In this document: positions 1 to 10,718 of the stretch, piece after piece | How positions within the stretch are numbered: the first letter of the stretch is position 1 | Layout: each line of letters opens with the position of its first letter | From: Strix aluco | Lineage: Eukaryota; Chordata; Aves; Strigiformes; Strigidae | Assembly: GCF_031877795.1 (NCBI RefSeq) | Contig: NC_133931.1 | Coordinates: forward strand, 70,717,429-70,781,428 | Direction: 5' to 3' | DNA length: 64,000 nt | Translations under genes and position numbers: made by a program | Notes under the pieces: generated by a model | The model's input: the letters and a program-made list of their open reading frames with translations, nothing else | Database searches by the model: none | What the model was told of the DNA's origin: nothing

Positions 1-480
1 AAATAAATGTTTTGTCAAACTACTCCAGTAGTCTGAGGGACCGTAAGCCCAGAAAAGAAACCCATATATGTTCTAGAAGGCCAGAAGGGTGCCAAAGAAT
101 GAAGGATATCATGAAAGCTATCAGAAAATCACACTTGTAGCTGGGTAGTGCACAGGACCATACTTCCCTGGACCTGGTTTTGGAATAACAGCAGTACTCC
201 CAGCCATGCAAGAGAGATGGACAAGGGCTTTCTACACTGACACCACTAAGAAGGTAGCAATGCCTACACCAGGAAAAGACTGTAAAGTTTGTAAGGTTGC
301 TGTAAGTTGAGTCACCTCCCTCTCCAGATGAACACTCAGAAATATTTGTGTCATCCCCTACCAGTGGAGGGAATCCCATCATGGTACTGAAAGAAATATG
401 TTGAACCTATGTCAATCTGTGAAAATATTAAATTACATTGATGGAGACAAATTAGTTGTTGCACAGAAAAGGTACATGCC
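1..480. other. Intergenic sequence, no gene seen
   Basis: AT-rich single-copy-looking sequence. A 120-codon minus-strand open frame (20-382) has no recognisable domain and no homology I know; I treat it as chance. Confidence 0.5.
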
Positions 481-597
481 ACAATATCATAGCACTTAGG
501 GACATGGTGTAGTTGGGAACTGTCAGTGCTAGGTTAACGGTTGGACTAGATGATCTTCAAGGTCCTTTCCAACCTAGATGATTCTGTGATTCTGTGA
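481..597 (+). mobile_element. CR1 LINE 3'-end fragment
   Basis: GGTTGGACTAGATGATCTTC followed by AAGGTCCTTTCCAACCTAGA and the octamer ATTCTGTG repeated is the avian CR1 3' terminus on the + strand. The copy is about 115 bp. Confidence 0.9.
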
Positions 598-3500
598 TTT
601 TGCTGCTTTACTGAAAACTTCTGGAGAAAGTGTCATTGTATTATCCATCAGAAGGCTGTTTATTCCAAAGACATTTTTTATTGTATGTTTCAATCTATGC
701 TAATTACCTCATCATCTGTTGCATTAAATCTTGAAGACTTTCAAAATGTATTTAATGCAAATTAAGAGAAAAGAGCAAGAGGGTTCCATTGTAGGGCTCA
801 CTGATTCTCAGAGAGAAACATCATTAAAAATTCTTGAGAACTGAGAAAACCAATGTTAAGGTTTTATGAAAAGGAGGGATACATTTGCTGATGATTGCTG
901 ATGAAAGACAAAGGTTAGCTACACAACCTTTCTTTACAGACAGCACACACTGTATTTTGGTGCTATGGTAGCTTTGATGGTCTAAAGACATAAGCATGGC
1001 AAGATCTGTAATCATCATCCCTTATTAGATCAACTCATATTTGGAAAAAAATGTTAGGTTTTTGGGCACAGACGCTCTTGTGTGCATGAAAGCTTGTCTT
1101 CATTTTCCATCACATGATAATTTTGGGGATATACACGGGGAAAAATACAACAATGCAGTTTCTTCAATTTTAGGCTCTATGGATTCTGTATTTGAAGAGT
1201 CTCAAGAAAAAAAAAGGTCTTTTTTGCCAGCCTCATCACAGTTACAAACACTGTGTTTGACCGATTGTTGGTTCATTTTGATTTTGGGAGTAAATCCAAA
1301 TGAGTGGCATGAATCCACTTTGGATCAGGACTCGACACCACTGTGAAGATTTGTCATAAAAATGGATTAGCCTTCACTTTAATCTTGGCATGCATGATGA
1401 AATTATATTTGTGTTGTATATACAGTAGTGCAATTTTGAGTGGGGACTTTCTTATAAAAAGATAGAATGCCATAGTTACAGATTTTATATTTTGGTGACT
1501 CCCTCTCGGGTCAACAAATTTGATTTCAGGGACTGATGACTTGATGATAAAAAGGGCATTGAGGAATTCCCTTAGACTGTTATCAGAACACATTGATTGT
1601 GTCCCATTTCAATCTGCATTGAATTTAATTTTTATTAGTACTAGTGTTAAGTATAGCTATAAAAACAAGCTTTTCCCCTGAAGATTTCTGTTTAGTAATG
1701 CACAGCATTTTAAGAAAAAATCACTACAGATATCATTATCCATATTAGACTGGTTATAAAATGGCTAAATGATGGTTGCCCAAATATAACTATTAATGAT
1801 GACTCATTGATAATAAGGGTTTTCCTAATAAAGCCTCTCAGGGATCAGCTGTCAGGATAATATTCCTCAGTATTTCCATGTCAGCTCTGAAGGAAAATAG
1901 AGGAGGATTATGGCTGTGCAGGGAGCCCAAAGATCAATCAGCAGTGAAAAGGAATGGTCATTTACACAGTGGGAACAATTACTCAGTCAGATGCTGGAAC
2001 ATGGGCAAGAAGAAAAGGGTTCTGTGTAAACTGTGAATGTTTTTGCTGGCTCTGGGTTTGTATGCATCCTTTAGCAGTGATAGCATGTCTGGCTGGTTTG
2101 AGCTCTCCCAAGCAGAAGACAGGGAGAGGCACTGGCTTCTTGCTGCAGTGATTGCTGGCATGATCAGCCTGGACGAATGGTGTAGGCAAAAGGTGAAAGG
2201 GTGGCAGCTTCGAGAGTGTCCCTGGGTACACACAGAGGGACAGGCTGAAGGAAAAAGGTTGCTGCTGAGGATGTGAACCACTGGTGCCTTTTTTTCTTCT
2301 TTATTATCACTCCCATGTCAACCTCAAGGTCTGATATTTCTGAGAGGTCTTAAATCAGTAACATTTTTCCTTGTCAGTGGACTCAAATCTCAAAGAAGGA
2401 TGTTTGGATGAAGAGGACAGAGATTGCTTCTGCCTTATAGTAAGAAATCAGGAAGTCTCATAAACAGGGCAGAGCTGTCAGTAATAAAAGAATGGCAAAA
2501 CAGCAAAACTCAAATGCACTTTGAAAGAATAACAAACCTTTCAAATCCTTAGCTTGTAATATCATAGTATATTGTGGTTATATCACAATGATTAAAATGT
2601 TAGAAATGCATGTAATATATATATTACTCATGTAAAGAATGGAGCTCTACAATAGTTTTCCAGAAAAACAAACATGTAAACAAAGAGTTGTTCAAATTCA
2701 AAAGAAAAAACTAATAGTCTAAGGCAATAATGAAAGTAGATATAGTATAATTTTTTGTTTGTTGTTAATCAGAAAAGATCTCTACTTCACACAAAGTCAT
2801 TTGGAATCAGGGAGTGGGGCTCTGAGAAGTAATTGAAGTCAAGTATGCTTCGCTAATACTAATTAACAGCATGCAAGCTGTAGTACACTGCTGCAGTGAA
2901 ACAGGATTAAACAGGATGAAGGAACTCATTACATTACTTTGAGAAAGATTCCACTTTCTTTTAATGCTGATGTAAATCTGCAGTAGTTTCAATTGCTTTA
3001 ATATAATCACTCACATTAGACAATAGTAGAGAACAAAATTTAGGCCATTGTCCTTTATCATAATTCACATCTCATGGACTTTAATCCAAATGCTCATTTT
3101 CAAAACTACTGATATCAAAATAAGCAGTAGCTGCCTGCATACAAGAAGTTTTTGTGCATGTGATTATTCCATATAACTTTTTCCAATGTATAAATGAAAG
3201 CTACAATACAGAAAAAGAAGGCTTCTTCTAGTCACTTATTTACATTTGTTATTAAACATCTCCCAACGCTAGACAACTATTTATTTCTGAGAAAACGCAA
3301 AGTCCATATCCAATGGAAATATGTTTGCTAACAGACCACATGGAACAGGATAAACATTTAATTATGTCATTTTGAAACTCCAAGAGGATCAGCTAAACCG
3401 TAACTTGTCATGTTATCCTGGTTTTGAATACTTCACAGTAAACTGTCCAATTATATAAATTCATGTTGGCTCTTATGTTAAAGGCATTTTTGCTTTTGAG

Positions 3501-4769
3501 TAATACAGGACAGAAAAAGATTTTCTCTCTAGAAATTGGGGGGTGGGAGTTTTTCTATGGAACCAATCCTGTTTTGCAAAAAACAACAGTTTACAAAACA
3601 CTGCAGGTGACTACTGTGAACTAGTTTTGTTTGCCAAAAGACTAAAGTATTTCTATCTGCCTTCAGTCCGTCAGAAATTATCCTAGGAATTTTTTTTTAT
3701 AGGAGATTGAAATGGAAAGGATAGAACTGTTTTCTAAGGAACATATAACCTATAATTTATTTTACTCCCCTTAGATTGAATAATACTTCTCTTTATCTAA
3801 AATGCATGAGTCCATTTACATCTGTGGTTCATTTCGGCACAAAATTACATTAAAGCTTCTCTCTGAAAAGGAGATGATTTCTGCCCACATTGTTTACTGT
3901 CTTCTCATCCTTCTTCAAATATTAAATCAGTACCACAATCAATTTCAAACTATTAAGTTATAGACTCTGGTATTCTTGATGTATTGTTAGGTCATCCTGC
4001 TCAAAAGTGGCACACAAAACCAAAAAAACCAAATAGACATGATAAGTAAATATGTTGTGATATATTTATGCAAATATGCTGGTGGAAAATGCGCTCAGTT
4101 ATCAAATTTCATTAGGCTTTTTGAAGTCTGTAATCATGGCTGACATGTAAACTCAAAGAGAGCTTTAAAGAAGGCTAGCATTTAGATTATATGTACTAGT
4201 TTTCTAGAATTGTTGTAACATTGTTGGAATAATTACTGATCTAACAAATTTTTGAAGTTTCACATTCGGCACTTGAAAGTCTTGACTTCACTGTATTGCA
4301 GAACTGATTTTTTACAAAAGGAAACCTTCTAGTGATTTTGTGTAACTTGAGTCCCCAGCCTGCACCTTACCTAAAAAAGAAGATGCATGAAGGTCATTTG
4401 TGGAAAGAAGACTGATGTTTTTGTGTTTCCTGTATTTTTATTCCATCTTCCTGTCTTTGCAGATTCTGGTTCATACACGTTTAGTGGGTTACACTATCAA
4501 AACAATGAAAAATTAATACAACTCAATGGGGGGGAAAAAAACACCACCAAAAAACAAAGCCCAAACACATCAGCTCCATCCTGAAGTTCTTAATAAAACA
4601 TTGTATGTCTTGACTGAATGGCTCAGTTCAGAGCTCTGAATGCATAAAGACGGTCAGAGAACAGTGGGTCCAACACAGATGAGAGATGCATCTACAACAT
4701 GCATGGAAGTACTGGACCTCGTAGAAATGCAGTGAAAGCATTGCAGTGTCATTTGCAGTGCATAATTTG
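598..4769. other. Intergenic sequence, no gene seen
   Basis: AT-rich DNA with only short, overlapping open frames on both strands (up to about 100 codons) lacking any recognisable domain. No promoter island, RNA gene or young repeat was recognised. Confidence 0.55.
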
Positions 4770-5145
4770 GAGATGGTTCAAAGGTTCAAAAAAATATTCT
4801 GTAACTGCAAAAAATGCCTCTAAACGTGAGAGAGAGACTTTTAAGACCTCAATCTCTTCAACCTATTAAAGATAAGACTGAGACGAGAAATGATTACACA
4901 GTATAATTATCTCCATGAGGTAAAAAAATACTAATACAGGTATTAAGTAGGTTTTTAAACCAGCAGTGAAAAGTGCAACAAGAACTAAAGGCTGAAAGCT
5001 AAAGCCTGACATATTCACATTATTAAACAGGCAGAATATTTTAATGGGGAGAATAGTTTACCTCTGAAACATGGTAATAGAGGAAGTAGCAGATTATCCA
5101 TCTCTCGTGGTCTTCAAATCAACTATCCTGCACTGAAAACATGAA
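4770..5145 (+). mobile_element. Ancient CR1-type LINE fragment
   Basis: The segment follows the CR1/L3-type 3' part as I recall it: GAGAGACTTTTAAGACCTCA, AAGACTGAGACGAGAAATGA, GGCTGAAAGCTAAAGCCTGA, and GAGGAAGTAGCAGATTATCC followed by CATCTCTCGTGGTCTTCAAA. It is heavily diverged with many indels, consistent with an insertion older than modern birds. Ends are approximate. Confidence 0.75.
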
Positions 5146-7699
5146 GGAACTGTGACTTCTTAATGAAGCAATTATAAAGAAAATGTTAACAGCTACAAAA
5201 CAGGCTGCTTCTTGTAATCTCACTCTGGGAAATGACCGGACTATTTCAGGTGAAAATCAAACATGCACAAACATAGAATCAGCTTGAAGCAGGCTCCTTA
5301 AAGGGGAAATTTTGCAAGGCTGTAGACAAATTCAATTATGTCTTAATTATAAGCAGTAGTACCAGCTCATTCTTTTCAAACAACCCTTGGGTTTTACTGG
5401 TCTTCTGTATGGAAGGTCAGACAGAAACATCTCCACAGCCCAGAGTACTAAGCAAAATTATTGACAGCATCCAGTCATTGCTAAAGTGATCACTTTCAAA
5501 TATACACAAAATTACTGTAGCCTCATAGTCATATTCATAAATATTTCAAATATCTTTATTAAAATTTCAAATAAAAATATTTTAGATTCAGAAAAAAATA
5601 TTTTATTCTTCATGAGGACATTAACCTTTTCAAAATGAAAAGTAACATTAAGACAATTATCTAGTGTATTGCTTAAACCAGAAACAATCTGAAATATAAT
5701 GCAATTATAGGGGTTGAGTAGGTAATTTTAAATAGTGAAAAGACATCAGGTTTTGAGAGCTTCCAAGTTTTTGAAAACTTTTTTTTCAAATTTTTTCATC
5801 CCTGTAGTACTAGGGGTAAAGTGCACTGTAGGCTTCAACTATAAAATAACGAGACAGCTCTGTACCAAAGCCAGAAATACCCACGTGCATATACTAATGT
5901 GCACTCATACACATGGATCGGATGCAAGTAACAGAGTTTGGCTTCATGTTTGCAAATTACATTTTTTTCTCCCCCTCCCCTAAAATTCAACTGTTGTAAT
6001 GTAAGCCTTATTAGATTTTCTACTTATTATTAACCTAGAGGCCCTCCAGCCTCCTCCCTACTCTCTTTCTTATTCGTTTTTATACTTCTGACCCGATGCA
6101 ATCTGCCTGCAGGGACAAATACAGTTATCTCCTTCTAAATTAAAATTGTAACTCATTTGGTACAGTTTACACAAGGCCTCAGATTTGACACATGCAATTA
6201 CTATGAACATAGGAGGAACATGATTGCTGAGAGCCACCAGAAATAGAGTTTAATCAGAAAACATGGAGTTGTTCCAACAGATTTATAATTTCACCACTTG
6301 CTATTATTTTATGTTCCTGAGTGTTCGGATAATTAGATACACTCTTTTTTTGCTTCCCAAGAGGCCAGGGAAAGCAAAATTCCTACTTTTACATTAACAA
6401 GATGAAATTATAATACAAACAATCCATAACTTTTTTGTTGAAATGACAAATTCATACAACATTAATTTTAGTACTTACAAAATGTTACAAATAATTTGTT
6501 CTGTAGTATTGGTGTGTATCTCATAATGTAGACTTAAGTGAATTAATTACCCATTCAGATGGATAGCCCAGTCTGACAGCTTTTACTCACATAAGAACCC
6601 CAAGGTAGCTGTTAAAAAGCAGCTTTCTTAAATAGGTCTTTAAAGAAGTAAGGTTCACATTATGTGCCACTGTTAGGGAATGATCCTCCGGTGTAGTGGA
6701 TCAGACTGCAGGTCTGAAAAACGATGGAGATATTACAAAGCCAGATTCACAGCCCTGCCTGATCTCTGTGCCTCAAGCTCATATCTGAAAAAGGAATTTT
6801 AAATGTATTTGATGATGTTCAGTGGAACATAGAGTTGAATCAACAAAGAGACATCACTCACTGTAATTAGAAAGGAAGATGCAGACTTCAACTACATGCT
6901 GTCTTGCATGATGGCATTACATCCTTCTGAGGATAAGAGTGTTCATGACTCGATAGCTTTCACAAATAAAAGCATCTGAACAGTAAATATAAATTAATAG
7001 ATATGTGCAACATTGCAGGGTTTTGCAGTCTTTTTACTGAGGTCTGAATGTATTCATTTTAATTATACTTTAATATCAAGTTTCCCAGGCTGATGGATGG
7101 GCCTCTGGGAGGACTCTGGGTCAAATAAGGAGTAAGGTTACAGAAAAGGGTTACAGAAAATACTTTGGGTAAAGAAAACGCATGGCTGACGATGCGCTCT
7201 GTAGTACAAATGTGGTCCTGGAGCTCTGGCTGCTTTTTCAAGAGGCCACCTGCTTTCTATTTTTCCTTTTATGTTAGCCATTAATTTTGCTGCCACAGGC
7301 ACAATTCATACTTACAAGGTTGGAGGCTCAGACAGGAGCAGCTGCTGTTTCAAATGGCACTACTCCATTCCCAAGACAGACAACTCAGCTGCAACGTCAG
7401 TGACCTGGATACACCAAATTCACCAAAAGATAGACTTTCCCATCCTTAACATACTCTCTTCTGCTTCATACATAACAGTATGGAACGAGAGTCTGGAAGT
7501 GCAAGAAAGAGAAGCAAAGGATGAAAAAAAAAGAAAGGAAAAAAGTGGTTACATAAATATTAGTGCTGAGGTTGCCAATCTGTCTCAAGCAAACTGCTTC
7601 ATCTAGAAGCTTTTCTGTGTTAGTAAAAACCTAACTTAGGTACTAGTTATCAAATTTATAAAGAGATGACAAAATAGATACATGTAGTACCATCATGTT
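5146..7699. other. Intergenic sequence, no gene seen
   Basis: AT-rich DNA. The longest open frame (7271-7606, 111 codons, +) shows no recognisable domain, and its second half is Lys/Glu-rich low complexity. Nothing else could be supported. Confidence 0.5.
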
Positions 7700-8053
7700 T
7701 GTTTAAGTCTGGGATGGCTGACGCCAGCTCCAAAGACAGATTTATTTTATTCGGCTCCAGGAAGGCACCCCGAGCCATGGGGATACACTGCTGCTCCAGG
7801 AAGGCACCCCAAGCCATGGGGATACACTGCTGTTCTGGCAGCCTGCACACCCCCAGCCCTCTCCCCAGGACCCCACACTCGACAGGCTCTGCCGTAGAAA
7901 GGTGAAGCACCCACAGAGCCATCTCAGGTCTTAGAGAGTTTATGAGCTGAGCCATGGTCCTGGGCAACCTGTGCTTTTTTTTTTTTTCCCAAGCCCATTT
8001 GGTTTCATCTCGGTCCCCTCTGGGAAAATCACCCCAGGAATCCCTGCGCCACA
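7700..8053 (-). mobile_element. Candidate minus-strand solo LTR
   Basis: On the minus strand the segment starts TGTGGCGCAGGG and ends with a CCCAGACTTAAACA motif, giving TG...CA ends. It has CATAAA (7939-7944) as a TATA-like element and two overlapping AATAAA signals (7741-7751) about 190 bases downstream, the order of an LTR. It is GC-richer than its surroundings. I see no clear target-site duplication and do not recognise the family, so another retroposed sequence is possible. Confidence 0.4.
7755..7832. repeat. 39-bp tandem duplication, two copies
   Basis: CTCCAGGAAGGCACCCC...ACTGCTG occurs at 7755-7793 and again at 7794-7832, with a single substitution (CGAGCC versus AAGCC context). The copies are perfectly adjacent and lie inside the candidate LTR, just before its polyadenylation signals on the minus strand. 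The high identity implies a fairly recent duplication. Confidence 0.9.
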
Positions 8054-8434
8054 TTTCCAGAACTGGAAATGCAGGCAGTGCAGCTCAAAGCAGCCTGATG
8101 TTATTACAGGTGCAGCTCTTGAATTGCATTGATGCCTGTACAGGGATACAAGGAGGCAGGAGCCTGCAGCCAGGAGCAGGGTCAGGGGAGAGATGCAGGA
8201 GAGAAAAGGACCACAGCAGCCCCAAGCAGTCTGCCTTATGTCACAGTGGAAACACCCCCTGAATCAGCTGAAATTTCATTATGCCCCAGTGCACCAGTGA
8301 GAGTTAGAGCTTGGGAGCAGTGCTCTAGTAACATATGGGGACAGCAAAGGGCTCGCAGCAAGCAATTTTGCAATATCCTGAAAGGAGAAGAGACTGACTG
8401 TTCCCTGTCTCATCCAGTACAAGAGCAAAAGCCA

Positions 8435-8595
8435 TCAAATTTAGTAGCAGCCACATTCAAAACAAACCAAAGGAAGTGGCTCACCACGGAGCAGATAGGA
8501 GAGCTGAGAAACTCCTTGCCCAAGAGGCTGTGGCTGCAAGAAGTCTGGTGGGGTTCAAATGGAGGCTGCAGAAGCGCTTAAAAGATCCTGAGTGT
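8435..8595 (+). mobile_element. Ancient CR1-like fragment
   Basis: AAAACAAACCAAAGGAAGTG, then a TCACC...GGAGCAGATA segment, GAAACTCCTTGCCCAAGAGG and GGGGTTCAAATGGAGGC track the CR1 block that reads 'aaaggaagt...cttcacacagcg...aactcattgcc...gggttcaaa' in the ancestral consensus. It is diverged, and only about 160 bp is alignable by eye. Confidence 0.55.
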
Positions 8596-8699
8596 TGTAA
8601 AAGAGACCACAGCAGACTCAAGAAATACCCTCAGCCAGGGAAGTTTTAAAAGGGAAGTATTTTATAGATTTGCTTTTATTGTTCCCAAGCTGTCTGCTT

Positions 8700-9150
8700 T
8701 TGGACACTGTTGGGAGATAGGACAATTAATTAGTTGGCCCATGATCTGTACCAGGCCAGTCACTCCTCACCTCTTAAGACTGATAAATCCTACCAGTTTC
8801 CTGTTAGCAGCAGCTGGGAGATTTCCAGGGCTTCAGCTAAACTGCTGTGTTCAATAGCCACATTAGGCCTATCCTCCAAAAATATGCCTAATCCCATTTT
8901 TTAACCTGTTTCTGACCTCCACAACATCTTGCAACAATGAATTCTAAACTTTGTTCATAAATTGCATATAAAGGCATTTCATCTTTGTTACTTTATGCCA
9001 CTTGGCACCTTCATTGAAAGCACTCTACTCACCACATTATGAGAAAATAGTAAAAAGGTAGGGGATCTTTATCATATTCTTTCTCACACATTCATACAGC
9101 TCTTTTCTAACCTGAAGCAGTTCATTTATTTATTTATATTTATTTATAAA
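8700..9150 (-). mobile_element. Ancient CR1-type LINE fragment
   Basis: On the minus strand it reads, in consensus order, AAGGTGCCAAGTGGCATAAA, GAATTCATTGTTGCAAGATG, TTGTGGAGGTCAGAAAC, GGAGGATAGGCCTAATGTGG and then the CR1 3' region. The order and spacing match the ancestral CR1 3' part, though identity is clearly reduced. It points opposite to the neighbouring fragment at 8435-8595, so the two are separate insertions. Confidence 0.75.
9122..9150. repeat. (TTTA)n microsatellite
   Basis: TTCATTTATTTATTTATATT followed by TATTTATAA is a short imperfect TTTA repeat at the 5' side of the minus-strand CR1 relic. Confidence 0.75.
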
Positions 9151-10589
9151 CCAGCGCAAAATTATTCTTAGAAAATAGTAGAAAATACATAATTTAGGAG
9201 GTAGCTTTGAGAGTTTAATTTCAAAATCTACTACAGATAAAGCATAGATATTTAAAGGATAAACATTTATTTTTTTAGATTATTTGCAATTCCTATTATG
9301 GTCTTCTGTTGTGCTGATTTTTCATTGAATATGGACTACATTTGTACCAGACTCTTCTGCATCTGTCTGTCCTAGCTCGGACATTTACAGGCACATAAAT
9401 TGAGTCCAAGGGAGTTGGTTAGGACGCTGCGTACTGTAATATGAACATGAAAACACCAGATGTTAAGTATAGCAGTGGGGAAGCCACAGCACTTAAAAAG
9501 AAAGGACTGCGTAAAGGGATATGCTGTACTTTTACGATGGTTGTGAAAATTGATAGTAACAGTGGCTAGATAGGAATGAGGATAGAATAAAAACACTTTT
9601 GTAACTCATTTGATATGTGATGCTAGACTTAAACTATTCTCCTGTGTTTGTAAATAGACATAAAACAAAATGTATACACTTCTAGTGTAAAGACAAAATC
9701 TCTGTTACCCTCTAGAAACAGTTTGAATTATTTGCTGGACCAGCATAGGTTTCCACTAGATGGTGCTCCTAGCTTTAGGAAAGCCATAAACAGATTAACC
9801 TGCTGCAATGCAAGGAGAGCAACAAGTTGTTTCACGGGCTGGTGAACGAACAATCGTGAAGTGGCTTCTTGCAGATCTCAATCCACCTTCCTAGATCCCC
9901 AGGCTGCAGTAATTTTGCTCTTTCCTCAGGTCTCCTAAGAACTCATTTTCAATTTCGTTCTCCTTTTCCTACAACTTCTCCCCCCAGTAACCCTCAGCTC
10001 CTGCCCATGCCCCTGGCTAGCTACGAGCTGGCAGCGTGCCTTGGTCAAGCTGCGTGAGGGCCCCTTGCCCTTGGCCGACAGGCACAAGCCCACTAAGCCC
10101 ATGCTCCAGCCTTCCCACAGCACAGACTGGCCTTTCTGCCTCATGCTTTTCTTCAGCTGCAGAATTTCACAAAGCCTGTAAGACGCCTCTGAAATGTCTT
10201 CTGCAAAGGAGGCTCACACAGAAACACCATCTCTCAGAAAGCCACGTTAGGAAAAAAATATGCATATGCATGTATTGTGCAGCTTCTTTATCTGGTCATC
10301 TTTATTCTTGCTGCTGTTCTTTTTACCTCCTCCACTATTGCCATAAGGGTTACCATCTTCTTCATTTTGACAGGTAAACACAAACCCCCCACATTTTTCC
10401 TAAATAGTGCTCCACACAGACACTCACTTTTGCTATTCCATTGGCAGACATTGTAATGTAGATTGAACCCAAAAAAAGACATTAATTTCTTTGACTTCTT
10501 GGATAACACCTGCTGATACCTTCCCTCATACTCTCTTCCATCTGAGCAGCAGAGCAGCTTTTTCATCAGTCCACCTGGTACCAGCAACA
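9151..10589. other. Intergenic sequence, no gene seen
   Basis: AT-rich sequence with a slightly GC-richer patch at about 9860-10160. The overlapping open frames on both strands there are not recognisable proteins. Confidence 0.5.
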
Positions 10590-10718
10590 TATGTAAGATG
10601 TTGAAATACTGGAGACATTTCAAAGACGAGCTGCAAAAATGATTGAAGATAGGAAAAATTATCTCTCCGTGAGAGATTCAAAGAGATCAAATCTGTCCTC
10701 TTTAAAAGTGCTCAAGCA
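10590..10718 (+). mobile_element. Ancient CR1-like fragment
   Basis: GTTGAAATACTGGAGACATT, AAAGACGAGCTGCAAAAATG, ATTGAAG and GTGAGAGATTCAAAGAGATC followed by AAATCTGTCC follow the CR1 block in which a 'caaaaatgattagaag' segment precedes 'gagagactcaaggagctcaatctg'. It is about 130 bp and diverged. Confidence 0.6.

Noticed and set aside
7656..8581. Overlapping open frames of 100-150 codons near 8 kb on both strands
   Set aside because: They coincide with the candidate LTR, its 39-bp duplication and a CR1-like relic; no protein domain is recognisable.
10288..10623. 111-codon minus-strand open frame near 10.4 kb
   Set aside because: It overlaps an ancient CR1-like relic at one end, overlaps a 113-codon frame on the other strand, and has no known domain or splice support.
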